In this document: one piece after another, positions 34,825-43,812 of the stretch
How positions within the stretch are numbered: position 1 is the first letter of the stretch
Layout: every line of letters begins with the position of its first letter
Program-made: the position numbers and the translations under genes
Assembly: GCF_000376565.1 (NCBI RefSeq)
Contig: NZ_BARG01000024.1
Coordinates: 1 to 64,000, forward strand
DNA: 64,000 nt
From: Streptomyces hokutonensis
GTDB lineage: Bacteria; Actinomycetota; Actinomycetes; Streptomycetales; Streptomycetaceae
Direction: 5' to 3'
Notes under the pieces: model-generated
Told to the model about the DNA's origin: nothing
What the model saw: the letters and a program-made list of their open reading frames with translations, nothing else
Database searches by the model: none

Positions 34825-35745
34825 TCAGTCCCGCATGAAGAACTGGTGCTGCTCGGCGATCTGCTCGTAGTCCTCGAGGCGGGCCTGGGTGCGCTCGGGA
34901 TCGGCGTCCGTCATGGCCTGGAGCAGCGCGGAGGCCATCACACCGGGGGCCGCGTAGGAGTCGAAGACCAGGCGGGAGCCGGTGCCGGTGGCGAAGGTGA
35001 CGTCGGCCTCGTCGGCCAGCGCGCCGAGCGCCAGATCGGTCACGAGGGCCACCTTGAGCCCGGCGTTGCGCGCCACCCGGATCGCGGTCAGCGTCTCGTG
35101 CGCGTGCCGGGGCATGTCGAAGGCCAGCAGCCAGGTGCCGCCCGCCTCGCGTGACTGCAGGATCGCGTCGTAGGCGACGCTGCCGCCCCTGGTGACCAGC
35201 CGTACGTCGGGGTGGATACGGCGTGCGGCGTACGCGAAGTACTCCGCCAGCGAGACGGAGATGCGCAGGCCGAGGACGGTCAGCGGGGTGGACGCCGACA
35301 GTTCGCGGCCCACCTCGATCAGCCGGTCGGGGTCGGCGAAGTCCCGGCGCAGGTTCTCCAGGTTCTCGATCTCGGCGTCGACCGCGGCCTGCAACTCGTT
35401 GCTGCGGTTGACCTCGGCCGCCGGGCCGCCCGCGAGGGTGCTGAGGGCGATCGCCTGCAGCCGCTCCCGTAGCGCCGGGTAACCGCTGAAGCCGACCGCC
35501 GCGGCGAACCGGGTCACCGAGGGCTGACTGACGCCGACGCGGTCCGCGAGATCGGTGATGGAGAGGAACGCGGCCTCGGTGATGTGCTCGATCAGGTACT
35601 GGGCGATGCGCCGCTGACCCGGCGACAGCCGTGGCCCGTCGAAGAGTTCGCGGAGCTGGGAAGTCGGCGCCGCCCCGACTTCCGGGTCGGTCTTTCCCGA
35701 GGTGATCGCGGATGCCTGGGCGCGTGCCTGCTGCGGCGATGGCAC
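34825..35745 (-). CDS. MurR/RpiR-family transcriptional regulator
   Basis: A 306-residue regulator with an N-terminal RpiR helix-turn-helix (RIAQYLIEHITEAAFLSITD, then LADRVGVSQPSVTRFAAAVG) and a C-terminal SIS sugar-phosphate isomerase-like domain (VLGLRISVSLAEYFAYAARR; LLAFDMPRHAHETLTAI). It would sense a phosphosugar. The GTG at 35745 is chosen because AAAGGAGG lies directly upstream; the longer frame lacks this. The glycosyltransferase gene ends 1.8 kb away on the same strand, so it may be upstream in a loose unit. Confidence 0.9.
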   Translation of the reverse strand: MPSPQQARAQASAITSGKTDPEVGAAPTSQLRELFDGPRLSPGQRRIAQYLIEHITEAAFLSITDLADRVGVSQPSVTRFAAAVGFSGYPALRERLQAIALSTLAGGPAAEVNRSNELQAAVDAEIENLENLRRDFADPDRLIEVGRELSASTPLTVLGLRISVSLAEYFAYAARRIHPDVRLVTRGGSVAYDAILQSREAGGTWLLAFDMPRHAHETLTAIRVARNAGLKVALVTDLALGALADEADVTFATGTGSRLVFDSYAAPGVMASALLQAMTDADPERTQARLEDYEQIAEQHQFFMRD

Positions 35746-35812
35746 GGATCCGCCTCCTTTGTCTCCCACGGTCACTCAACATAGCTCACAGAGCGTTGTG
35801 ACCAGAGGGCGA

Positions 35813-37537
35813 TCAGCGCCGGTAAATGGTGATCGAATGACCGACTTGATCGATCAGGCGACTGCTCTCGATCAACTCGGCCAGTTTCCCCTGGGCTTTG
35901 TCGATCGAGGTGTCCGAAACGACCAGCAGACCGTGCACCTCGCGCACCCCTACCTTGCGCGGATCGGACGACTCGATGCCGTAGTACGACGGCACCCCGC
36001 TGCCCTTGTAGACCAGCCAGATCCGCTCACCCTGGTAGCGCTCATGGAGCCGGTCGGCGAGCCGCCCGAGGTCCTGGCCCCAGTCCACGTTGGAGTCGTG
36101 CAGCCGCAGATAGGTCTTCGACGGACCGCCGAACGCCTCGTTGGAGTACGGCAGATAGTAGGGGAACGTCCGCAGCGAACTGACCGCGACGAACGCCACC
36201 AGCAGCCCCGTGGACAGCGCGGCCCACCGCCACCGCAGCACCGGCACACAGGCCGCCGCGACCGCCAGGAACATCGGCACGAAGATGGCGTACCGCGTGC
36301 CGAAGTCCCGCGAGCCGTCCATCGCCGCGGCCAGCAGCACGGCGGTGGGCGCGAGCAGATAGGGCGCCGCCGGCCGCAGCCGCCGTACCGCCACGACCGT
36401 GACGGCACCCGCCGCCCACAGCGCGAGCATGCCGAGCGGGGTCTTCACCAGGAGCGCGGCGGGCAGGTAGTACCAGTGGGACCCGGTGTAGAGGTGCCCG
36501 AACAGGAAGCCCTGCCAGGGGTAGTCCTCCAGACCGAACTGGATGCGCATCCCGTCGAGGAACGCCCGCGGGAACGGCAGCAGCTCGACCACCCGCCCCC
36601 GCAGCCCGTGCACGGCGGGCACCGGTTCCGTGGACGCGAACCGCAGCTGCGGGTCCACCACCAGATACGACGCCCATACGACGGCGACCGCGACCAGCGC
36701 GACGACCACCGCGCTCGCGGCGCCGAGGAGCAGCGCCCGCCGCCGCGCTTCACGGTCGGCCGGACGGCGGGCGGACCACACCGACACCGCGGCCAGCAGC
36801 AACAGCACGGGTACGGCGGGCAGGGCGCTCATCTTCGTCGCCACGGCCGCACCGAGCGCGGCGCCCGCGAGCGGGACGTACAGCCGGGGCCGCCGCCGGG
36901 CCCGCCACAGCAGCCACACCGACGTCAGCAGGAAGCCCGCCTCCGGCACGTCGAGGGTGGCCAGCGAGCCGTGGGCGATCACGTCGGGGGAGAAGGCGTA
37001 GAGGGCGAGTGCCGCCAACCCCCTTGCCGCGCCCACGAGTTCACGGGCGAAGGCGAAGACGACCAGCCCGAACAGCAGCGTCAGCACGATCACCGGCAGC
37101 CGGGCCCAGAACATCAGCCGCCAGGGGTCGTTGCCCGACTCGTACAGCAGATGGCGGCCCAACTCGCCCTGGTCGCCCTTGTAGTCGGTGTCGAAGTGCG
37201 GGTCGGCGAGGGCGATCCCGGCGGCGATCACCAGCTTCCCGAGGGGCGGGTGCTCGGGGTTGTAGTCGAGGCTGTGCTCGCGCAGATAGACGGTGGCGGT
37301 GGCCACGTACACCGGCTCGTCGATGGTCGGCGTCTGCTGGACGGCGGTCGTGACCATCACGGCGGCCATCTGCGCCAGGAGCAGCGCCACCAGGAGCGGC
37401 ACCAGCCACCGCCGGTGGCGCCGCAGCCCGGCGCGGAGGCGGGCCGGCCGGCTCTCCGACGGGCGCGGCAGGGGAGGCGCGCCGCCGTCGTCGAGCGTGC
37501 CGGGGTCGAGGACCGAGTGCTGTTCGCGCGCCATCAT
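35813..37537 (-). CDS. GT39-type (PMT-like) membrane glycosyltransferase
   Basis: A 574-residue polytopic protein with about eleven membrane helices. The first extracytoplasmic loop carries QQTPTIDEPVYVATATVYLR, with the Asp-Glu pair typical of GT39/PMT enzymes that use polyprenyl-phosphate sugars, and then DYNPEHPPLGKL. The C-terminus is a soluble extracytoplasmic domain (LHDSNVDWGQDLGRLADRLH). It would glycosylate an exported protein or lipid; donor and acceptor are unknown. Two consecutive ATGs (37537 and 37534) could start it. Confidence 0.88.
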   Translation of the reverse strand: MMAREQHSVLDPGTLDDGGAPPLPRPSESRPARLRAGLRRHRRWLVPLLVALLLAQMAAVMVTTAVQQTPTIDEPVYVATATVYLREHSLDYNPEHPPLGKLVIAAGIALADPHFDTDYKGDQGELGRHLLYESGNDPWRLMFWARLPVIVLTLLFGLVVFAFARELVGAARGLAALALYAFSPDVIAHGSLATLDVPEAGFLLTSVWLLWRARRRPRLYVPLAGAALGAAVATKMSALPAVPVLLLLAAVSVWSARRPADREARRRALLLGAASAVVVALVAVAVVWASYLVVDPQLRFASTEPVPAVHGLRGRVVELLPFPRAFLDGMRIQFGLEDYPWQGFLFGHLYTGSHWYYLPAALLVKTPLGMLALWAAGAVTVVAVRRLRPAAPYLLAPTAVLLAAAMDGSRDFGTRYAIFVPMFLAVAAACVPVLRWRWAALSTGLLVAFVAVSSLRTFPYYLPYSNEAFGGPSKTYLRLHDSNVDWGQDLGRLADRLHERYQGERIWLVYKGSGVPSYYGIESSDPRKVGVREVHGLLVVSDTSIDKAQGKLAELIESSRLIDQVGHSITIYRR

Positions 37538-37629
37538 CCGCCCTGCGGTGAGGCCGGCCGCTCGGTGGCGGGAGCGATCCGGAGCCGGGTCATGGCCCTA
37601 CTGTCGCATCGCTCCCGCCACCAGGGGCG

Positions 37630-39558
37630 TCACCGCTTCAGGAGTCGTACCGACAGACCTTCCGCCGTATACACGGGTACGGCCCGCAGCTTGTCCGAGT
37701 TCAGCGTGATGCCGTCGAACTGGCCGCGCAGCGCCGAGGCGCCCAGGACGCGCACCGTGGAGCCCGCGGCCGGCGGGTGCTCGGCGTCGAGCCGCAGGGA
37801 CAGGACGCTGCCCTTGCCGAGCGTGGCGCGCCGGGTGACCTCGACGGCGGGCTGGTGGCCCGAGCGCAGCGTGACCTCCAGGGCGGCGGACTGCTGGGTG
37901 TAGGTGCCGTGGATCTGCACGGACCCGGAGACCCGCAGCGAGCCGCCGAGCACGCTCACGTCACCGTGGCCGAGCGCGTGCGCCGAACCGGCCACCAGCG
38001 CACCGGACTTGAGGACGGTCCCGCCGGTGTACGCGTTGTGCCCGGTCAGCGTGAGCGTCCCGGTGCCCTGCTTGGTCAGGCCGCCGCAGCCGTCGATGTC
38101 GTTGCGCCAGGCGTCGGCCGCGCCGAAGCCCCCGGCCGCCGCGTCCAGCGCGACGACGACATCGGAGTCGAAGGAGCCGTAGCCGTCCGCCGCCGCGAAG
38201 AGGTTGAGGCGCCCCCACTGCTCGAAGCCGTCGAGCAGGACGTAGCCGGAGGGCAGCGCGGTGGTGCGCAGCACCTCGCGCCGCTGGGCCGCGTCGAGGT
38301 ACGGCAGCCGGGTCTCCAGCAGGACCTCCGCGCCCTTGGGCACGGTCAGCGCCGTGTCACGGCCGCTGCGGGTGAGGACGTAGGTGAACTTGGGCTCCAC
38401 CAGACGGGAGTTGGCGGTCCGATCCGCGTAGGGGTCGGTCGCGTTGGACGCCGAGTGCGCGTAGGCGTACAGGGTGTCCGCGGTCGTGCCGGTCTGCGCC
38501 TCGAAGTAGGCGAGGGCCTGGGCGCGGGCGGCGGCCTTGAGTTCGGCGTTGGCGGGGTCGGCGAGGGTGGCGGCGGCCAGCGCGGTGGCCATGATGCGGC
38601 CGCCGATGACGTCGACCGTGGAGTGCATGCCGGCCATGATCCGGGTGTGGCTCAACTCCAGGGTGCGGGTGACCAGTTCCTGGAAGCGCTCCGGTACGGC
38701 GTACGCGTAGGCGAGGCCCGCCAGGTGGAAGGCGTTGGTGTGGCCGCTGGGGAAGCCGCCGTCGTCGACGGGGGAAGTGCTGCGCTGGCGCAGGAGTTGG
38801 GGGGCGACGACGACCTTCGAGTCGTAGACCGGGTAGCCGAGCGCGTCGACCGTGCCGGTGTCGACGACCTCGCTCTTCTCGTTCATGCGCCACGGACGCG
38901 GGTACTGGTAGGCGTACTTGCTCGGGTTGCCCGAGGCGTAGTTGCCGCGCAGGGTGTCGACGAGTTCGGCCACCTTGCCGAGTGCGGAGTCGTGCGAGCC
39001 GGCGCCGAGCGCGGCACCTGCGGGGGCGCCGGCGGGGACGGCGTCGCTGATCGTGGTGGCAGGGGTGCCGTCCGGGGCGCTGGTGATCGAAGTGACCGCC
39101 AGGGCACCCGACTTGTAGAGGTCGGCCAACGGACCGAGGCCCGCGATCATCGCGTAGCTCTGGTGCTGCCGGTCGTAGAGGAAGGCCTCCTTCGCCTGTG
39201 CCTCGGTGCGGCGGGCGGTGAGGTCGATGCAGTACCGCATGTTGGCGCGCAGGATCTCGGGCCGCAGCGGGGTGCCGGTGTTCCAGGCGGCACCCGTCTT
39301 CCATATCCGGGCCATGCCGCCGAGGACCCGGACCACCGCGTTGGTCTCGGGGGTGAGGTTCGCGATGACGTTCGTCCTGTAGTCGTCCACGAACGCGAGC
39401 GGAACCGTGGCGGCCTTGGCGTCCGCCGCTGCCAGCCAGCCGACCAGCGTCGGTGCGGCGACCACGCCGGCCGAGGCGCCGAGCGAGGTCTTGAGGAATC
39501 CACGTCTGTTCACGGCGAGTCGACCGGCGTCCGTGCGGTGCCCGGCGGGTGACGGCAT
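37630..39558 (-). CDS. Tat-exported PAP2-type phosphatase with C-terminal beta-repeat region
   Basis: A 642-residue secreted protein. The N-terminus has a twin-arginine signal (NRRGFLKTSLGASAGVVAA, cleavage near AKAA). The acid phosphatase/PAP2 triad of motifs follows: RPWRMNEK region, PSGHTNAFH, and SHTRIMAGMHSTVDVIGG. After about residue 480 comes a beta-helical stretch with an autotransporter-type PATR repeat (GGLTKQGTGTLTLTGHNAYT followed by GGTVLKSGALVAGSAHALG). This pairs a phosphatase or haloperoxidase-like domain with a repeat better known from Gram-negative surface proteins. Substrate unknown. Confidence 0.9.
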   Translation of the reverse strand: MPSPAGHRTDAGRLAVNRRGFLKTSLGASAGVVAAPTLVGWLAAADAKAATVPLAFVDDYRTNVIANLTPETNAVVRVLGGMARIWKTGAAWNTGTPLRPEILRANMRYCIDLTARRTEAQAKEAFLYDRQHQSYAMIAGLGPLADLYKSGALAVTSITSAPDGTPATTISDAVPAGAPAGAALGAGSHDSALGKVAELVDTLRGNYASGNPSKYAYQYPRPWRMNEKSEVVDTGTVDALGYPVYDSKVVVAPQLLRQRSTSPVDDGGFPSGHTNAFHLAGLAYAYAVPERFQELVTRTLELSHTRIMAGMHSTVDVIGGRIMATALAAATLADPANAELKAAARAQALAYFEAQTGTTADTLYAYAHSASNATDPYADRTANSRLVEPKFTYVLTRSGRDTALTVPKGAEVLLETRLPYLDAAQRREVLRTTALPSGYVLLDGFEQWGRLNLFAAADGYGSFDSDVVVALDAAAGGFGAADAWRNDIDGCGGLTKQGTGTLTLTGHNAYTGGTVLKSGALVAGSAHALGHGDVSVLGGSLRVSGSVQIHGTYTQQSAALEVTLRSGHQPAVEVTRRATLGKGSVLSLRLDAEHPPAAGSTVRVLGASALRGQFDGITLNSDKLRAVPVYTAEGLSVRLLKR

Positions 39559-39640
39559 GGGTGTGTGCCTCTCTTGAGTTCTACGGCCCGTGGGGCCGGT
39601 GGGGTCGTGCGATCTGCTGTGGTTCGGGGTGCGCGTGTGA

Positions 39641-39658
39641 CGTATGAAAGCGCATACG
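39641..39658. promoter_or_regulatory. Palindrome CGTATG-N6-CATACG upstream of the phosphatase gene
   Basis: Perfect 6-bp arms, about 85 bp upstream of the PAP2 start. CGTATGAAA is shared with the palindrome at 34752. Possible common operator. Confidence 0.35.
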
Positions 39659-39759
39659 CCTACTGACGCGTACGTGCGAAGGTTTACGGCGGGCCGTGTC
39701 CCTGTGGAGGGGGTTCGGCATCCGTCACATGACCCCCGGGTGAACGGGAGTCGTGCGGT

Positions 39760-40659
39760 TCACAGGATCGATCGGGCCAGCGCCACCGCGCCCTCGACGG
39801 GCGGTACCCGGATGGGCTGCGGCCGTGCCCCCGGCACCCGTTCGGCGAGCGCCGTGGTGAAGGCCTCGTACAGGCGGGGCTGGGCGAGGACGGTGCCGCC
39901 CGCGACCACCACGTCGTCGACGGGGACGCCGCGTTCGGCGAGCCGTACGACGAGTGCGGCCAGGGACCGACCGGCCTCGGCTATCACCTCGCGCGCGAGG
40001 AGCGAGCCGGTGTCGGCGGCGGTGAAGACGACGCGGGCGTGGCGGCCCCAGTCGGCGGAGACGTCGGAAGCGCTTTCCAACGCGGCGCCGAGCGCGGGCA
40101 CTTCGGCCACGGCGAACGCCTCGACGAGTCCCAGGGCGAGTGCGTCCGGGGTCTCGCCCCGGTCGTGCGCGGCCCAGGCGGCGCGGGCCGCCTCGCGGAC
40201 GAGACCGGCGGCGCCGCCCTCGTCGCCGAGTACGGCGCCCCAGCCGCCCACTTGGAGCCGGCTGCCGTCGGCGAGCAGGCCCACCGCGACGGAACCGGTG
40301 CCGGCCACCAGGCCGACCCCCTTGTCCAACCCGGCCGCGGGGACGAGCAGTTCGGCGTCCCCCACGACGAGCGCGGAAATCCCGAGACGCTTTTCCAGCG
40401 CGTCGCGGATCTCGGCGCACTGGCGGGGCGTCTCGCACGCGTGCCCGCCCACGGCGACCGCGGACGGGCGCGCGTGTGCGGGCAGGGAATCCTGGACCAG
40501 AGAGGTCAGCCAGTCGGCGGCGGTCGCGATGTCGTGCGGCCGCCAGCCGCTGCTGGCACGGATGTGGTCGGCGACGACATCCGGGCCCGCGCAGGCGCGC
40601 AGATGTGTCTTGGTGCCACCCACGTCGATGCCGACCACGAGGGGCGTGGAGTCCTGCAC
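39760..40659 (-). CDS. BadF/BadG-type ATPase, likely sugar (GlcNAc-type) kinase
   Basis: A 299-residue actin-fold kinase. Motifs are VVGIDVGGTKTHLRA (phosphate-1), LVAGTGSVAVGLL (phosphate-2) with GGWGAVLGDEGGAAGLVREA as sugar-binding loop, and VDDVVVAGGTVLA (adenosine). This is the layout of N-acetylglucosamine kinases of the BadF/BadG family. It is divergent from a ROK regulator with a near-palindromic operator between, and the ROK gene is followed by a sugar importer, so it probably phosphorylates the imported sugar. The GTG at 40659 has AAAGAGG upstream. Confidence 0.87.
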   Translation of the reverse strand: MQDSTPLVVGIDVGGTKTHLRACAGPDVVADHIRASSGWRPHDIATAADWLTSLVQDSLPAHARPSAVAVGGHACETPRQCAEIRDALEKRLGISALVVGDAELLVPAAGLDKGVGLVAGTGSVAVGLLADGSRLQVGGWGAVLGDEGGAAGLVREAARAAWAAHDRGETPDALALGLVEAFAVAEVPALGAALESASDVSADWGRHARVVFTAADTGSLLAREVIAEAGRSLAALVVRLAERGVPVDDVVVAGGTVLAQPRLYEAFTTALAERVPGARPQPIRVPPVEGAVALARSIL

Positions 40660-40787
40660 GGAACCTCTTTCGTCGTTGCGCTGTGCTGCGACGGTGGGCG
40701 AACCGTGTCCGGGGGGACGGAAGTTGAAGCACTAGGGAAGCCCCGGGACGGGCTTCTGACGGACCACGGCAGGCGAGTACCGTGACG

Positions 40788-40811
40788 TTCGTTAGGAAGT
40801 TAACTAACGAA
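40788..40811. promoter_or_regulatory. ROK operator: TTCGTTAG-N8-CTAACGAA
   Basis: A perfect 8-bp inverted repeat with an internal GTTAAC centre, located between the divergent kinase and ROK genes. Its TTAG/CTAA and GTTAAC features resemble XylR/NagC-type ROK sites. It is very likely the autoregulatory operator of the 40943 regulator. Confidence 0.75.
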
Positions 40812-40942
40812 GTACAGTGCGTCAAGAGGCATCGCGCATCGGACAACGGGACGTAACGTCCGGGCCCGCGTGACGCCAGGACATCCCATCGCCGCAGCCC
40901 ATGGAGATCCTCCGGGCGCGCGGCCTGTGAACTGGGGGAAGT

Positions 40943-42088
40943 GTGGAACACGTCGTGGCGCGGGCGTCTCGGCTGACCGAGAGCGCGAGCGCGGTGTTCG
41001 AGGTGCTGGCCGGGGCCGGCAGCGCGACCCGCCCGCAGCTCGCGAGCCTGGCCGGCCTGTCCAAGCCGACGGTGTCCTCCGCCGTCGTGGAGCTGGAGAA
41101 CGTCGGGCTCGCCGCCCACTCCGGCACCGCCTCGGGCGGCACCGGCCGCAACGCGGCCGTATACCGGCTCGGCCCGGCCGCCGGTGCCGTACTCGCCGTC
41201 GACCTGGGCCCCGCCCTCACCCGGGTGCGCGGCTGCGCCCTCGACGGCACCCTGCTGGCCGAGGCCACCGAGTCCCGCGAGGACGCGGCCGACGCCGTGC
41301 GCGAGGCCCTCGACGCGCTGCCCGCCGGCACCCCGCTGCGCACGGTCGTCGTCGCCGTCGGTGACGTCGCCGCGCGGAACCGGGCCGGCGCCGGGATGCG
41401 CCCCGCGACCGCCAAGGCCGGCCCGGTGTTCGACGCCATGACGGTCGCCCTGCCGCCCGGTGTGCCCGTCCACCTGGAGAACAACGTCAACTGCGCGGCG
41501 CTCGCCGAGCTGCACGAGGGTGCCGCACGGGGCCGCGACACCTTCGGATATCTGCGGATCGGCGTCGGTATCGGTCTCGGCATCGTCGTCGGCGGCCATG
41601 TGCTGCGCGGCGCGAACGGCGCGGCCGGTGAGCTGGCCCGGCTGCCCTACCCGTGGGACGACGCCGTGGAGCCCCGCAGAGAGGCCCTGGAGGAGTACGT
41701 CGGCGCCCGCTCGCTGCTGCGTCGGGCCGCAGCCGCCTGGCGGGACACCGACGGGCCCTGCCCCGACACCGCCGACCGGCTGTTCGCGCTGGCCGCGCAG
41801 GGGCAGCGCACGGCGTCCGCCCTGGTCGGCCGGCACGCCGCCGACGTGGGCAGACTCGCCGCCGCCGTGGCGGCCGTACTGGACCCGGGACTGATCGTCC
41901 TGGGCGGCAGCACGGGCACGGACCCGCAGCTGCTGCCCGGGGTGCGGGCCGAGCTGGGGCGACTGAGCTGGCCCACCGAGGTGGTGAGCAGCACGGTCGG
42001 CGATCTCGGCACCGTGGTGGGCGCCGCGCGGCTCGCGGTCGCCAGAGGAGTCCAAACCGTGACCGATGCCGCGGGGGTGAAGGATTGA
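40943..42088 (+). CDS. ROK-family transcriptional regulator
   Basis: A 381-residue regulator. The winged helix is TRPQLASLAGLSKPTVSSAV (about residues 30-49). The actin-like sensor has VPVHLENNVNCAALAELHEG, RIGVGIGLGIVVGGHVLRGA and VLDPGLIVLGGSTG. Like the other ROK protein in this window it lacks the CxCGxxGC zinc motif. The GTG at 40943 follows GGGGGAA. It lies between a divergent sugar kinase and a downstream sugar ABC operon and is the likely repressor of both. Confidence 0.92.
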   Translation: MEHVVARASRLTESASAVFEVLAGAGSATRPQLASLAGLSKPTVSSAVVELENVGLAAHSGTASGGTGRNAAVYRLGPAAGAVLAVDLGPALTRVRGCALDGTLLAEATESREDAADAVREALDALPAGTPLRTVVVAVGDVAARNRAGAGMRPATAKAGPVFDAMTVALPPGVPVHLENNVNCAALAELHEGAARGRDTFGYLRIGVGIGLGIVVGGHVLRGANGAAGELARLPYPWDDAVEPRREALEEYVGARSLLRRAAAAWRDTDGPCPDTADRLFALAAQGQRTASALVGRHAADVGRLAAAVAAVLDPGLIVLGGSTGTDPQLLPGVRAELGRLSWPTEVVSSTVGDLGTVVGAARLAVARGVQTVTDAAGVKD

Positions 42089-42132
42089 CGGCCTCGGACT
42101 CGGTCTGCCAATGTCCGGACAAGCGCTTTCTA
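42085..42132 (+). promoter_or_regulatory. Promoter and operator of the sugar importer operon
   Basis: TTGACG at 42085-42090 and CAATGT at 42109-42114 (18-bp spacer) form a sigma-70-type promoter overlapping the end of the ROK gene. Just downstream, ACAAGCGCTTTCT (42118-42130) resembles LacI-type operators, and CCGTAC-N5-GTACGG occurs at 42170-42186. The leader to the binding-protein ATG is about 240 bases. Confidence 0.5.
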
Positions 42133-42362
42133 AGTCGGCCGGGACGTCGACTCGGAGTGAGCCTCCCGCCCGTACGAGAAGTACGGCAACCGCACCAGGG
42201 TGTGCTTGTGCGGCAGCGGCCGAGAGGGCCGGGGATGCCACCCATCAGAACGGCGAGGCCGGGCGAGGCCACGCCCCCGGAAAGCGAACCTTTCTGCAGA
42301 ATGCACCTGTGCCGCCTCGGATGGCGCCGTGCTTCCTCCGCTACGAAGAAAAGGGATCGAAG

Positions 42363-43685
42363 ATGACCAGAGTGAGTGCGCGGCGCTCCCGCCGACTCGT
42401 CCACGGCGGCGTGCGCCGCATGGTTCCTCTCGCTGCCGCGGCCACGGCAGGAGCCCTGCTCCTCACCGCGTGCGGGTCGGGGTCCGGCTCCGGCGGCACC
42501 TCCAAGTCGCTGACCTTCTGGATCTCCACGGTCCCGGGCCAGGACGCGGGCTGGAAGAAGCTGGTGGCGCAGTACAAGAAGGAAGAGGGCGTCAGCGTCA
42601 AGCTCGTCAACATCCCCTACGACGGATACCCGACGAAGCTGCACAACGCCGCGCAGGCGAACTCCCTGCCCGACGTGGCCGACGTGCCCGCCCTCGACCC
42701 GATCTGGTCGAGCAAGCTGATCGACCTCAGCTCCATCACCGGCAACAAGGCCAACAACATCAACTCCAACTTCCTCGCCAAGGACTCGTCCGGCAAGGTG
42801 CTGGCCATCCCCTCGGACGTCACCGCGTCCGGCCTGTTCATCAACAAGTCGCTGTTCGAGAAGGCCGGCGTCGCCGTCCCGAGCTCGCCCTCGAACACCT
42901 GGACCTGGGACGAGTTCATCGCGGCGGCCAACAAGGTCCGCGAGAAGACCGGCGCCAAGTACTCCCTGACCTTCGACCAGTCGCCGTCCCGGCTCCGCGC
43001 CATGGTGTACGAGATGGGCGGCAAGTACGTCCACGCGGACTCCTCCGGCAAGTTCTCGGTGGACGACGCGACCAAGAAGGCCGTGAAGTACTTCGTCGGA
43101 CTGAACGACGACAAGACCATGCCGAAGTCGGTGTGGACGAGCGGCGCCGACCCGTCGGCCATGTTCCAGAGCGGTGACGTCGTCGCCTACTGGTCCGGTG
43201 TCTGGCAGGTCGCCTCCTTCGCGGACAGCATCAAGAAGTTCGAGTGGGCGAGCGTCCCGACGCCGGCCCAGCCGGTGCAGGCCAGTGACGTCAACAGCGG
43301 CGGCATGATGGTGGGCTTCAACAACAACAGCGCGGCGTCGGCCGCCGCCAAGAAGTTCCTGTCGTGGGTGTACGAGCCCAAGCAGTACACCGAGCTGGTC
43401 GAGACCTCCGGCTTCCTCCCGGTCGAGAGCGGACTGAGCCCGAAGTACCCCTTCAAGTCGGCGGCGGCGCAGGCGGCGTTCAAGCTGTACAACGAGGAGA
43501 TCCCGCTGTACGCGCCGATCTCGGGCTACTTCAACAACGCGCAGACGAACTGGGTGCTGAAGGGCAAGAGCCTCGCCACCGACCCGACCAAGACGGAGCT
43601 CGGCAAGGCGATCAACGGCCAGCAGTCGGTCGACAAGGCCCTGCAGAACATCGTGGACGGCTACAACACGGCGGTCGGCGGCTGA
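42363..43685 (+). CDS. Sugar ABC transporter substrate-binding lipoprotein
   Basis: A 440-residue extracellular solute-binding protein of family 1. The signal peptide ends in ALLLTAC (lipobox). The mature region starts LTFWISTVPGQDAGWKKLVA and contains IPSDVTASGLFINKSLFEKA, with the usual two-lobed pattern. It delivers an oligosaccharide or sugar to the permeases at 43813 and 44724. A 10-bp hairpin after its stop probably keeps its transcript more abundant than the permease part. The ligand is unknown; the nearby enzymes suggest a uronate- or amino-sugar-containing oligosaccharide. Confidence 0.93.
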   Translation: MTRVSARRSRRLVHGGVRRMVPLAAAATAGALLLTACGSGSGSGGTSKSLTFWISTVPGQDAGWKKLVAQYKKEEGVSVKLVNIPYDGYPTKLHNAAQANSLPDVADVPALDPIWSSKLIDLSSITGNKANNINSNFLAKDSSGKVLAIPSDVTASGLFINKSLFEKAGVAVPSSPSNTWTWDEFIAAANKVREKTGAKYSLTFDQSPSRLRAMVYEMGGKYVHADSSGKFSVDDATKKAVKYFVGLNDDKTMPKSVWTSGADPSAMFQSGDVVAYWSGVWQVASFADSIKKFEWASVPTPAQPVQASDVNSGGMMVGFNNNSAASAAAKKFLSWVYEPKQYTELVETSGFLPVESGLSPKYPFKSAAAQAAFKLYNEEIPLYAPISGYFNNAQTNWVLKGKSLATDPTKTELGKAINGQQSVDKALQNIVDGYNTAVGG

Positions 43686-43701
43686 TCGCAGGCCCAGGGG
43701 C

Positions 43702-43736
43702 CCGGGCGGCGGGGTCGAGACACCGTCGCCGCCCGG
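43702..43736 (+). terminator. Intra-operon hairpin after the binding-protein gene
   Basis: CCGGGCGGCG (43702-43711) pairs with CGCCGCCCGG (43727-43736). Such hairpins between binding-protein and permease genes commonly attenuate transcription or stabilise the upstream mRNA. Confidence 0.65.
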
Positions 43737-43812
43737 CCCTGGCCGCCTCCGTGATGCCGGGCTCACGGCGTGGGCCCACAGCAATCCATCCACCAGCACG
43801 GAAGTCAGGAAG

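Noticed and set aside
40065..40082. GGAAGCGCTTTCC palindrome as a LacI-type operator
   Set aside because: It lies inside the kinase coding sequence (codons for LESAS) and is explained by codon use.
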